NCBI RefSeq assembly: GCF_947179165.1
Contig: NC_077242.1
Coordinates: forward strand, 38,077,097 to 38,141,096
Direction: 5' to 3'
DNA length: 64,000 bases
From: Solanum dulcamara
Lineage: Eukaryota; Streptophyta; Magnoliopsida; Solanales; Solanaceae
Made by a program: the position numbers and the translations under genes. Shown here piece after piece: positions 45,262 to 56,019 of the stretch (positions are counted from its first letter, which is position 1; each line of letters starts with the position of its first letter). The notes under the pieces are model-generated. The model saw nothing but the letters and a program-made list of their open reading frames with translations, was not told the DNA's origin and searched no databases.

Positions 45262-48002
45262 TGTTATGCCCCGTACTTTTGTACTGTGAATCACTTCTTA
45301 AACTTCTTAAAAGATGCCCTGTGACCCAGATTATCTACAACCTTATCAAATAACTCTAAGAAAGGGAGAATGTGATGCCCCATAAGAGGGAAGATTAGAA
45401 ATATGTCTAGAAGGACTTGGAAGGAGTTGGGGGGCCAAATAATGAGTCGTGGTATGAAATCTACTTGCGTAAGTTATAAACTTGGATGTCCTACATACTT
45501 AAGTTACTTGAGTATACGTCGAGCTTAAATAGTGAGGAATACATAAGCTCTTAAAGTGAGATGAGGTTACGAACCCATGGAAGAGGCAAAAAGAGGTGTA
45601 GCACCTACATGGAAGCAAGAAGATGACACCACATGGACACGTGGCAACCTAAGAAAGGTTGCATGGTTCAGGTGGCCTAATGAGGGATTAACACATGTCA
45701 CCCTTAGGGGATGAAATATGTCACCTCCTAAGGAATAATATATACATGTCATTTGAAAAATTATCTTCATTTTAACTTCAGATTTTAACTTAGAAAATAA
45801 GAGAGAGTTGAGAGAAACCTAAGGGAAAGAAAAGAGAGAGCTACGGGTTGAGCAAAACAAAAGGGTAAGTACCAATTTCGTTTCATGAATTAATTATTTA
45901 AGGTATCCTATGGTGATATAGCGGTGTAATAATGTAAATTATTGGCTTGGGGAAGCAAGGAAAGGTAACAAACAGTCCGCTAATTTTCAGTCGCATTAAG
46001 AAATTTCCGAGGCTAGTTTTTGCAAGTTTTGAACAATGTAAGTTCTTCCCTTTTAAGGTGAAGTTAATCATGTTGATATAGGATGTATTACAGGTGTTAA
46101 ATCAAGTTGAAAGTAGGAAAAATGTATAAGTATTCTTGGTGTTAGAAACAAACTAAATTGAATTTGTTCTAGCCGAATTAAAGTTGTTAAGGTTGTATAG
46201 TGTTATTGTGATAGTGGCGTTGTCTATGAAGATGGTTTTATGGCATGTCGCAGGGATGGAACGTGGGTCAATAGGAGTGGGTGATGCTGGTTTCATCCAC
46301 CTAATCCTCCGTTCCGCGTGGTTAAAGATTTTATGAATTAACGATTGAAAACCTTATTTTGGTATCATAGTTTTAAGCGAGTTATTTGGAGTTTGTGCTG
46401 CGTAATGTTGAAGTGGTTTACTTATATATGAGTTGTTGATTGTTTTTTTTGGTTGTCTGTAGTAATTGAGTATATAGTTGGAAGTTCGGATAGGGCAATT
46501 ATAGGAGAAATACTGCCTGATTTCCGTTAACTTCTTAACCAAGTAATAAACTACTTGAGAAAGGCCTAAGGAAATGTTTCATATGGATAATTGGTTATAG
46601 TTTGAGAAGATGGAAGGTTGAAGGTTATTAATGTTAGTATTACCTTAGTGTTAAATAGGTTCAGGAGGCGACGCAGCAAGAGTGGTCAGATTACTCGATA
46701 AAAGGTATGTAAAGCTTATCTCTTCCTTTCTATTAGCATGTCTTCAAGTTAATTTATGTATGATATGATCTTGGAGGTTATCCGATTCCTAAGTTCTGTA
46801 TATAACTCATGACTCATACTACTCGTGAATGTTAAAGTCCCTATAAGAGTAAAAGTCTCTAATTACATAAACTATATGGCATCGCCTTGACACATGCTTC
46901 TAATGCTTGAGACTTCACTCGATATGATTTTTACTGACCGTTAGAGGGTACTTAAAATGACTACTACCCTGATCTTCAAGTGATGGTTCGCTTGATTACT
47001 TAGTTGGGCCTCGGATAGAAATTTAGTTATATATAATTATGCGCTGCCTTGCTCACGCATACTATAATACATGTTGCACCGAGTCCCGGGCCGGCTATAA
47101 TATATGTGTATATGATCATATGATATATGGATCGGGATATCATTCCTCGGCACTATTATTTAATATGTATGTATACTAATCAGGCCATTGTTCCTCGGCA
47201 CTAATATATGAGATAAGGTTTGGGTTATCGTTCCTCGGTATTATCATACGATATGTGGATCGGGATATCGTTCCTTGGCGTGTATTTGCTATATACATGG
47301 ATCAGACTGTATATCCCACAGCACTAATAATACATAGGTACTCATGATGACAGTGATGATAGTATGTATGTCTTTATTTTATAGATGTAGGTACAGTGAA
47401 TGGCTAAACGTTATACTTGCCCCTTGCATCCCTGTTTTAACTATAACTTCCTTATAATGTTGTATGCTTACATACTCAGTACCTATGTCGTACTAACCCC
47501 CTCTTTTCGGGGGGGCTGCGTTTCATGCCTGTAGGTGCATACATAAGTTTTGGGAGTCCACCATCGTAGGATTCCGCTCAACCAATTTCGAAAAAGCTCT
47601 ATTATATCGAAGCCTAGTTTTTGGCATTGACCCTTGGTGTATATAATTACTTTTGTTTATTCAAAGGTACGGCGGGGGCCTTATCCTACAATATGTTATC
47701 GTCACTACTCTTAGAGGTTTGTAGACATAGGAATTGTGCTTAATCATGTTTGTATGAGGTATGTTTGGGATATTTCCTTTGTCCTTGTCGGCTCGCATGT
47801 ATGTATATAATGGGACAACCCCATATGCTATGATAGCCTCATTGGCTTATGTGTTATGCTGCCTAAATAATAAGTTATAGCCTTTTAGGAGACGGGTTGG
47901 GCTAATACGTGATCATATGACAGGCTTACTTACAGTTTATAGGTATATACGCGAGTTTCCAGCTTTGGCACCCAATCACGGCCCATGGGTTGGGTCATGA
48001 CA
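45262..48002 (+). repeat. 3' LTR of the inner element (2741 bp)
   Basis: Begins TGTTATGCCCCGTACTTTTG and ends GGTTGGGTCATGACA. Collinear with the 5' LTR. Differences include the missing palindromic expansion, an extra 'gattatctacaaccttatca' segment near 45330, and loss of about 25 bases near 47735. It retains one intact CACGTG (about 45638) where the 5' LTR has CACATG. Confidence 0.95.
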
Positions 48003-50290
48003 AAAAGCTTTATGCCAAGTTCTCCAAGTGTGAGTTTGGTTGAGTGAGTGGCATTCTTAGGGAATGTGGTATCCAAAGAGGGCATTAGAGTCGATACGGC
48101 TAAGATCAAAGTTGTCTGAGGATGGACCAGGCCTACCTCAGCTATAGAGATTCAAAGTTTTATGGGTTTGGCAGGGTATTAACGTTGTTTCTCTACGATA
48201 GCAGCTCTAGTGACTAGGCTTACTCAGAAGAATATAGTATTTCATTGGTCGTATAAGTGTGAGGAGAGCTTCCAAAAGCTCAAGGTATTATTAACTACTT
48301 CGCCAGTATTGACCTTTCCTTAGGAGGATTTGACTTCATCATGTAATGTGATACATCGAGAATGGGCTTAGGTGGAGTGTTGATACAAAAGGGGAAACCA
48401 ATTACCTATGCTTTGAGGAAATTGTAGGCTCTTGAAAAGAACTAGCCCACCTATGATTTAGAGTTGGCAACGGTTATCTTTGTTTTGAAGTTGTGGCGGC
48501 ATTATTTGTATGGAGTTTATTATGAGCTTTTTATCGATCATCGAAGTCTACAATACATATTCAGCTAGCGGGACTTGAATTTGAGGCAAATAAAATGGGT
48601 TGAGCTTTAGAAAGATTATGATTTGACTATTCTATATCACCCTGAGAAGGCCAATATGGTGGTCGATGCATTGAGTAGGAAGACTTCTAGCATGGGAAGT
48701 CTTGTAGTTATTTGAGCTGAGGAACAACCTTTGTCTAGGGATGTTCAAAGATTGGCCAATAGGTTGGTGAGATTGTAGCTTTCTAATGAGGGTTGGGTGC
48801 TTGCTTTCATAGAGGTACGCTCTTCTTTGATGGATCAAATCTGAGAGAGGTAGTTTAAGGATGAGAAGTTGCACCTCATTCGAGATAAGGCGACAAGAGG
48901 TGAATCTAAGGAAATAGTGATTAATTTTGAGGGTATTTTGAGGATTGGGAGTCGCATTTGTGTTCCCAAGGTGGGTGACTTGATTAGATTGATACTTGAG
49001 GAGGCCCATTGCACTTGATATTCTATTCATCCGGGGACAACAATGGTGTACTATGACCTGAGTCACTAATATTGGTGGTGTGGTATGAATAAGGACATTG
49101 CTGAGTTTTTGTCCAAGTGTTTGACATGCCATCAGGTTAAGTATGAGCACCAGAGGCATGGGGTGAGTTTTAAAGGATGTTCATTCCCACTTGGAAGTAG
49201 GAGAGGATTATGATGGATTTTATGGTAGGTTTGCCTACTACCATAGGAGGTTTTGATTCTATTTGGGTTGTGGTCGACACATTGACCAAATTGGCTCATT
49301 TCATTCTGATTAAGGTTAATTTCATGGTGGATAGGTTGGATCAACTCTATATTAGTCAGATTGTTAGGCTTCATGGGGTTCCTATTTCCAGCATATTGAA
49401 TCAGGGTTCATTGTTCACATCTCACTTCTGGTAGGCCGTGCAGTGTGGATTGGGTACCTAATTAGATCTGAGTACCGCATTCCACCCTCAGACGAATGAA
49501 TAGTCTGAGAGGACTATTCAGGTACTTGAGGATATGCTATGGGCATGTGTGATTGATTTTGGTGCTCAATGGGATCAGTACTTACCCCTGATGGAGTTCG
49601 CTTACAACAATAATTACCATTCCACCATCCAAATGGGTCCTTTTGATGCCTTGTATGGCCGAAGTTGTATATCGCCTATTGGATGGTTTGATTTTGTGGC
49701 GGTGGATAGCTTAGGCACCAATTTGCTTCAAATTCTATAGAGCGGGTTTGGGTGACTCAGGGTAGGTTGTTGATAGCTCAGAGTCGCCAGAAAAGCTATG
49801 TTGACAAGTGGGTTTGACCTTTGGTATTCATGGTCGGGGATAAGGTATGGTTAAGGGTTTCTCCATTGAAGGGTTCATGAGGTTCGGGAAGAAGGGAAAG
49901 TTCAGCCCAAGGTTTATTGGCCCTTTTGAGATCTTAGATCTAGTGGGAGAGGTGGCCTACAAACTTGTCTTGCCACCTAGTCTATCCTCTGTGCATCCAG
50001 TATTTCATGTCTCGATGCCGCGGTGCTACATTCCAGATGAGTCTCATGTGATCTCCCATGATTTGGTGGAGTTGAGCCCAGATTTCACCTATGAGGAGGA
50101 GTCTGTGGCTATTTTGGACAGGTAGGTCAAGAAATTGAGGACTAAAGAGATAGCTTCAGTGATGATCCAGTGGTGGCATCGGTCGGTGGAGAAGGCTACT
50201 TGGGAGTTAGAGTCAAATATGCGGGCCTGTTACCCCCATATTTTTATACTTCGGGTATGTCCCTTCCTTTTTGTTCAAGGATGAACATGG
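48003..50290 (+). pseudogene. Outer gypsy element: rest of reverse transcriptase, RNase H, integrase, chromodomain
   Basis: Resumes with [11 protein letters not shown], then a frame-broken RT end (GIRVDTAKIKVV, SFMGLAGY near 48170), RNase H (48330-48600) and integrase zinc finger (48990-49140, CLTCHQVK). The core at 49210-49440 reads DFMVGLPTT, FDSIWVVVDTLTK, and LNQGSLF where the second catalytic Asp should be (Asn here). The segment at 49534-49740 (DQYLPLMEFAYNNNYHSTIQ) and the C-terminus at 49847-50125 ([28 protein letters not shown]) end in a broken chromodomain (KKLRTKEIASVMIQW, AT.ELESNMRACYPHIF). The minus-strand frames at 48632-49374 are antisense shadows. Inactive. Confidence 0.9.
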
Positions 50291-50307
50291 CTTTTAGTAG
50301 TAGATGA

Positions 50308-52790
50308 TGTAATGACCCTAAAAGTCATTTTTGATATTTTTTATGAAATTACCATTTTACCCCTCCCGTTAGTTTTCTCGAGTCACTTTTGATTGGTTCT
50401 GAAAGTTAGTTTTTGGAAATCTTGTGAAAAGTTGAGGTTTTGCTAAAGAAATTAATTTTTTTGGCTTAAGTTGCCAAATTTTGAGTTTCTGAGTCATTTG
50501 GAGTTTTGAGTTTATGAGTCATTTGGAGTTTTGAGTCTCGAAATGGAATTCAGTTGATTCCCTCAGTTCTTTAATATAGAAATTTTTCTTGGAGAGTTTT
50601 CAAAATAAGATTTGAAGTTAAAACGTAGAATTTAGGTCCGAAGTTGGAAATTGAGTTAAAGTTTGATATAAGTTTGACTTTGATCAACATTTGAGATTCG
50701 GGTGGTCGGAATGGATTTTTGATGATTCCAATGGTTTTGGGAGGTGATTTAACGCTATAAATGACTTCGTTATAATTTTCAGATGTCCCGAGGGTATTTT
50801 GGGTATTTCAAGTATCAAAACTAGTTTAGTTGTGACTTATCAGATTCTGGGTCAAGGAGGCCTCGCAATCAAATTTTGATGATTCCATTGAGTCCGGAAT
50901 ATCGAATTTAGTAGGGTTGCATATATGGTTTCTGTATACGGGATTCTGAACGAATCCGGAGGGTCCGATCGGAGGCTTTAGTTGTGACTTAGCTTATTTT
51001 GATGGTGCTGATGTGGGGTATGCTTAAGCGGACTAGGTTCTCTAAAGCGAACCTTCAATTAAGTGATACCCATCGCTTAAGCAAACGAACTCACTTAGGC
51101 GGGGTTCGCAAAAGCGAACTAGGTTCGCTTTCGCGAACCTCCGCTAAAGCGAAGGTGTAGTCGCTTAAGCGACAACTAAGAAGATTTAAGCAAGGTTTAA
51201 GGTATTTTCACTATTTTTAACATTTTCAAGTTTGATTTGCGATTTCTTCGGGGTTTTTCATGACAAAACTATTGGGTAATATATTTCTAACAATTTTCCT
51301 TAATTTCCATTGAATAATTTCGTATTTTAACTACAAATTGTGGATTTCAAATTGGAGATTTTGGATTTTCTTGAACATGAACTTTTGAAAGAGAAATGGG
51401 GATTTTGAACTTGTTTTAACCTCATTTTTTAAATGGTTTTCACCATTAGATTTCTTATTGCTTGGAGAATGTTTTTATCTAAAAATAATCATATTCAGAG
51501 TTTGAATTTCGATATGAGAGTTTTGACCATTTTACCCTTTTCACACAAATTGCTTGATTTTGGTGTCAATAGTTTCAAAATTTGATTGTGAGTCTATAGT
51601 TGATTAGATTGTGGTGATTTGAAGTATTGTCGGAGGGGAAAAGCTTTGAGTTCGGATTGTTCGTGACTTTTGGCTAAGGCAAGTGAAATTCTAACATTTG
51701 TTAAGTATGCTGAACCTTGTAATTATCTTATGTGAGGGAACTAGGGTGTGTTGGGTCATTAGATTGAATTGAATTATATGAGTTGAAGTGTGATAGTGAA
51801 ATTCAAATAGGGGTAATTTCCTAAGTGTTGTGAATTACAAGGCATTGATCAATTGTGTGATTGTGGAATATATGACATCTTATGTGAATATTTATCATGT
51901 TTCACTCATTACTTATGCATATGTTATATATGTGATGGCTGAGAAGTGATATAAGTGAGGTACTGAATATTGGGACCGAGGTTTCTACCGGTCAAGGTGA
52001 TTTGCCGAGGTTTCTTTCGACGGTCGAGGTCTCTTCCGATAGATATTGGTTGAGGCCCCCATGTGTTCCGGTCTGAGGTGATCAGCAGATGTGTATCTTA
52101 GGACAGACATGCATCACAATATTTGACATTGCATTTGCAACTATTTCACCCTGTAATTGATTGTGATTTGAGATCTTCTGTGTTTTCCTGAGTATAGCGG
52201 TGAGAAAGTATTTGTACTTTCTATTTGTGGACTATTTAGTATTCTGGTATAATTGTGATATAATCTATATAGATTGGGTTGTCTACGTGCAGGTGTGTAG
52301 TTGTGGAGGATTGTAGTTGGGATGTTAGGAGTACCTATGTTCGCATTGCTTTACTTAGGGTTTAGTTTCCATTTTTGTTGAGTACGTGTTGTTGATGCTC
52401 ACCCCTTGCTTCTACATTTATGTAGGATCTGAGCCCGGCACCTCCTTCCCTTAGTACTCCATTGATCGGCCAAGCTTCTGGACGTATGAGAAGTAGCAAC
52501 TTGTCTTCTTCGGCAGACTCTCATAGTCCACTTACTTTATGCTTCGTTCTACTTGAGGACTGATACATATAGGCTTGTATCTTTTTTATTTCTGTTGAAA
52601 TAGTGGCTTGTACATGTGACACCAAGTCTTAGGTGGTTAGAATCTATTTTTTCGCTTATCCTTATCTATACCATATTGGACTTTACATTTACACTTTCAT
52701 TTTTGCTTATTTTGAATTGTTCAGACTCTTAAGCGGACTCGCCTTGATGGATTAGGCGAGTGTCATCACACTCGAATCCGGGTCGTGACA
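50308..52790 (+). repeat. 3' LTR of the outer gypsy element (2483 bp)
   Basis: Begins TGTAATGACCCTAAAAG and ends ATCCGGGTCGTGACA. Repeated-word block at 51015-51175 with 'cgcttaagcgacaac', 'gttcgctttcgcgaacc'. A direct duplication of about 28 bases ('gagtttctgagtcatttgg' / 'gagtttatgagtcatttgg') at 50482-50540 is absent from the 5' LTR. No obvious polypurine tract precedes it; the bases 50292-50307 are only weakly purine-rich. Confidence 0.95.
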
Positions 52791-52795
52791 CTTCA

Positions 52796-53292
52796 AAAAA
52801 TACCTAAGTATTACAAGTAAGCTAAAAAAAGAGACACGGTATGATACCTCAGTTATAATTGAGTTTTCGTCTTTCTTGTTTTTTTTTCAAATAGTTAGTT
52901 GGCCAAATCTATATAAGTGGTGAAATATAGATCAAATTCATTGATATGCTCTATATCGACTATTTATATTTGATATACATTTTAAATTACCTTGTCATAT
53001 TATTCTCAAATATTTGCAAATTTTAGTTATTATCTCATCATGAGCTAAAATCGCGTGTTCATACGGGAGAAGACGTGAAAGGCAAACTTCCATATTTTTC
53101 CATTGAATATTCTTTTTTATATTATTTGTATTCAATTTTACCTCACTATTTTTAAAGATTTTTTCTTAAAAAGGAGTGATTTTATTATTTTGCAAAAAAA
53201 CAAAGGTAGAGTGGTAATCACAATAAAGGAGATGCATCAAGATTGGAAAACGCCATGGACTAAAAAATTAGAGTTTGAATGAATTCCTTATA
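52796..53292. other. Spacer right of the outer gypsy element
   Basis: AT-rich with no recognisable coding sequence. It represents the pre-insertion neighbourhood, continuous with the bases left of 31915. Confidence 0.35.
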
Positions 53293-54178
53293 CAGTAAAA
53301 TCTTGATAAAGTAATAATCTCATTAAATGAATATTTTTTCTTCGGTCCCAACTTCCCAACTTGGGCCAGTTATATTAAAGTAATATTCTCACTAAATGCA
53401 TTAGATGATAATTAAAAATAAAGTATTAAAAGCCCAGAAAAAATATAAAGTAATAATTACTAGAATATATCAAGAATTTATATATTTAATCAGTTAATAA
53501 TACTAGACCAATAATTTTTTTTTTTAAAATATGATTATATAGTTGATTGTTTTTTCTTCCCACCAAAACCAAAATTAATCTCATCCTTAACTATTTTTCA
53601 TCTCATTTGTCAAATACTCTGCCAATCTTTTGAGAGTGTGCGATATTGTTGATTGACTAATAGTCAAATCAAACTTTTGTTTCACTCATACTTGCAAATC
53701 TTTTTGGCTAATAGTTGCATATTGCATTTCTTATGCTCACATATTGCATTTCTTATTTTATTGGTTAAAGATAATTTGTGTACGTCGTTCAAATGATGAG
53801 AAGACATTATACTTGGACTATGATTTTTAAACATATAGCTTTTTTCTTTTATAGTTAACATAAAATCTCTTCATATTTTATATACATGAATACAATTATA
53901 AATATTAAACTTCACTATATTCGTTTAGCTTTTCTAGATTTAAATAATAAATATGCAAGAACTACACTTTTTAGTTTTCTAGATTTAAACTTTTGAAATT
54001 CTTAATTCAAATATTTTTTTTCTTTTTTATGGCACATAATGTAAAATACTCTCTAAAATAATAAATATTTATTTATTGATAAATAAATATTTTATGCATT
54101 TATCGATAAACTAATAATCTCGATAAATAAATATTTTTTTTGGTTCCAAGCATATGCTTTTATAGAGGTTTTACTGTA
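53291..54178 (-). mobile_element. Emigrant/Lemi1-type (pogo family) DNA transposon with TA target duplication
   Basis: The ends are CAGTAAAATCTTGATAAA at 53293 and, on the opposite strand, CAGTAAAACCTCTATAAAA at 54176, flanked by TA on both sides (53291-53292, 54177-54178). The consensus CAGTAAAACCTCTATAAATT is the terminal inverted repeat of plant Emigrant MITEs and their pogo-like partner Lemi1. Length is 884 bp. Subterminal 'gataaataaatattt' repeats are present near both ends. Larger than a typical 0.5 kb Emigrant because it holds a transposase remnant. Confidence 0.85.
53580..53740 (-). pseudogene. Pogo transposase remnant, CENP-B-type helix-turn-helix
   Basis: On the minus strand a short stretch translates as MQYATISQKDLQV, stop, VKQKFDLTISQSTISHTLKR, LAEYLTNEM. 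The spacing and residues ('sQ.dLa.w...kF.l.isqsTiSriLKr..e.L') fit the N-terminal CENP-B/pogo helix-turn-helix. The DDD catalytic domain is not present. This supports the end-based classification of the element. Confidence 0.6.
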
Positions 54179-54574
54179 ATAAAATTCTTTAGGAGTCATT
54201 TGATAGAGTGTATTAGAAAAAATAATGCATACATTAATTTTGTGTATTATTAGTACTTTGTTTGCTACACATTTTTCAACCTATAAGGTATGTATAAATA
54301 ATGCACGAAAATTTATTATATTAATAATGCAAAGAAATTTAGTGCATGCAATAACATAATTAAAGACACAAATTACCTTCAAAATCCACATCATTTTTAC
54401 CATATTTGTGGAGAGTAATTTTATAAACAAATTTTTTTAAAAACAATTATGTAATGTATGTTATTTTTGATATACCAAACAAAATAAATAATCTTAAGAT
54501 AACTAAAATAAACCTAAGTAATATAAACATTAATAAAATTAATATTACTAATATTATAATATAAAAGTAGTGGA
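54179..54574. other. AT-rich spacer, possible hAT-like MITE
   Basis: The stretch from 54192 ('ggagtcatttgatagagtgtatta') to about 54490 ('gatataccaaacaaaata') resembles short Solanaceae MITEs with 'gtttggta' type ends and alternating 'gtataaataatgca' repeats, but no clean terminal repeat or target duplication is visible. Left as unassigned. Confidence 0.3.
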
Positions 54575-54787
54575 TGATCCATTTAAAATGGGACCACTAA
54601 CCTTTTTCTTTAGCCAATAATCTTTCTACTTAATGGGCAATTTGATAATATTGTTCCCCCTAACTTTGCCTATAAATAGCCTTGATATTGTGTAATTGAA
54701 TACACAACTCTCTCAATTCTCTCTTTCCCATTCTGTCTTCCTTTTTTATCTTTTGCCTACTCTTATAATTTAATTACTTGTATAATA
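54575..54787 (+). repeat. 5' LTR of a Ty1/copia element (left boundary approximate)
   Basis: A compact LTR with a TATA box (tataaatag, 54671-54679), the leader 'gtgtaattgaatacacaact' and a pyrimidine-rich stretch, ending just before the primer-binding site at 54788. The left boundary is not certain; about 215 bases is assumed. Confidence 0.6.
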
Positions 54788-54802
54788 CGTTATCAGCACG
54801 AG
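54788..54802 (+). other. Primer-binding site of the copia element
   Basis: cgttatcagcacgag directly after the LTR is the primer-binding motif found in many plant copia elements of this type. Confidence 0.7.
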
Positions 54803-54912
54803 ATTTCATTATCTTGAGCTATTTAAAACAAGTAAAGAGGGTAAAAAAATTTATTTTTCTAAAATATCTCATTTTTCTAAACTTGAATTTGTTGCCGTGG
54901 ATATATCAGGCA

Positions 54913-55859
54913 ATGGCTACTCCTCATAGGCTCTAGATGCTGAAATACACCTGGATTCGATGGGTCCAATAGACACCATCAAAGATGATAACCAGACATC
55001 TAGCCAGAACCATTTCAAAGCTATGATATTTCTCCGCCACCATCTTGATGAATGGTTAAAAATTCAATACCTCACAATTAAAGACCCCTTTAAACTGTGG
55101 AAAAAATTGAAAGAAAGATATGACCACCTGAAGTTGGTCATTCTTCCACAGGGCGCGTCATGATTGATTCAATTTGAGGTTAGTAGACCTTAAAAGTATA
55201 ACTGAATATAATTCTTCCATATATAGAATTATATCACAGTTAAATTTATGTGGAGAAGAGGTCACTGGAAATGATAAGTTTAAAAAAATATACTTCACAT
55301 TCCCTCACGCGAATATGCTCATACAGCAGCAATATTGTGGAATGGATTTTAAAAAATATTCTGAATTACTTTTACATCTTTTTTTTGCTGAACAACATAA
55401 TGACCTATTAATGAAAAATCATGAAAATTGACTTGTTGGTTTTATGCCACTCCCAAAAGTGAACCAGAAAAATTATAACCAACGAGAAAAAGGTTGTGGC
55501 CCCAATCGTGGTCATGGTCGTAAAAGAAATTATAATCATGATGGTCGTCTTGCACCAAAGAATAACCACCAATATAAAAAGAAGGGTGAAAATATGAAAC
55601 TATGCAAAAGAAAATTCAGAAAGTGTATGTTATAGATGTGGAAGAATATAGATGTGGAAGAATGGGGCACTGGTCACGTACATGTCGATCCTCAAAGCAT
55701 CTGATTCAGCTTTATCAAGCATTCTTGAAAAAGGGTGAGAATAATTCAAAGGCAAATTTTATCTATGAAGATAATATTGAGTCTATGCATCTGGATGTAG
55801 CTGATTTCTTTGAAATTCCTGAAGGAAAAATGATTACCGATGAGCCCGCTATAATTTAG
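54913..55859 (+). pseudogene. Ty1/copia gag with zinc knuckle disrupted by a duplication
   Basis: The ATG at 54913 (MATPHRL) soon meets a stop. The frame at 54960-55163 (HFKAMIFLRHHLDEWLKIQY, then LWKKLKERYDHLKLVILP) and 55174-55431 (SITEYNSSIYRIISQLNLCG, FPHANMLIQQQY) is the UBN2-type gag domain. A basic region follows (55444-55600). The zinc knuckle C-x2-C-x4-H-x4-C is split: CYRCGR is in one frame and CGRMGHWSRTC in another because of an exact 16-base tandem duplication (55631-55662). Gag ends near 55859. Several stops. It would have formed the virus-like particle in the cytoplasm. Confidence 0.85.
55631..55662 (+). repeat. Exact 16-bp tandem duplication in the gag zinc knuckle
   Basis: tatagatgtggaagaa occurs twice back to back (55631-55646, 55647-55662). 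Sixteen is not a multiple of three, so the frame shifts within the CCHC motif. Confidence 0.95.
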
Positions 55860-56019
55860 ACAATTTTCTTTTCCATTTGTTTATGCTAGTTGGTATTTTT
55901 GTATTTGCTAGTTGGTATTTTTATGTTTATGCTAGTTGGTATTTTATGTTTTTCTAATCCCTGTAAATAAATAAAGTTTGTCTAATAGATTTGTTTAATA
56001 GTAATATTTACTTTATTTA

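Larger units (their letters stand above)
37271..48002 (+). mobile_element. Inner Ty3/gypsy (Tekay/Del-like chromovirus) retrotransposon, complete but inactive
   Basis: 5' LTR 37271-40085, primer-binding site 40090-40101, gag-pol 40281-45129, polypurine tract 45248-45260, 3' LTR 45262-48002. Total 10.73 kb. The flanking pentamers are agaag (37266-37270) and aaaag (48003-48007), one mismatch from a perfect target duplication. The host reverse-transcriptase sequence resumes exactly (RDEK before, [10 protein letters not shown] after). The two LTRs differ at about ten of 165 bases in a stretch aligned by eye (37411 onward against 45421 onward), mostly transitions. Confidence 0.96.
31915..52795 (+). 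mobile_element. Outer Ty3/gypsy retrotransposon with 5-bp target duplication, carrying a nested element
   Basis: 5' LTR 31920-34365, internal region, 3' LTR 50308-52790, bracketed by the perfect direct repeat cttca at 31915-31919 and 52791-52795. A second complete element (37271-48002) is inserted in its reverse-transcriptase domain; subtracting it leaves about 10.1 kb, a normal size for long-LTR chromoviruses. Its coding region is riddled with stops. The LTR pair is visibly more diverged than that of the nested element (including an extra 28-base duplication near 50482 and block differences), so the outer insertion is older, as nesting requires. Confidence 0.96.

Noticed and set aside
48632..49374. 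Minus-strand open frames of 175 and 80 codons.
   Set aside because: Antisense to the outer gypsy element RNase H and integrase region, which is recognisable on the plus strand.
54192..54490. Possible hAT-type MITE.
   Set aside because: Suggestive 'gtttggta'-like ends only; terminal repeats and an 8-bp duplication could not be found.
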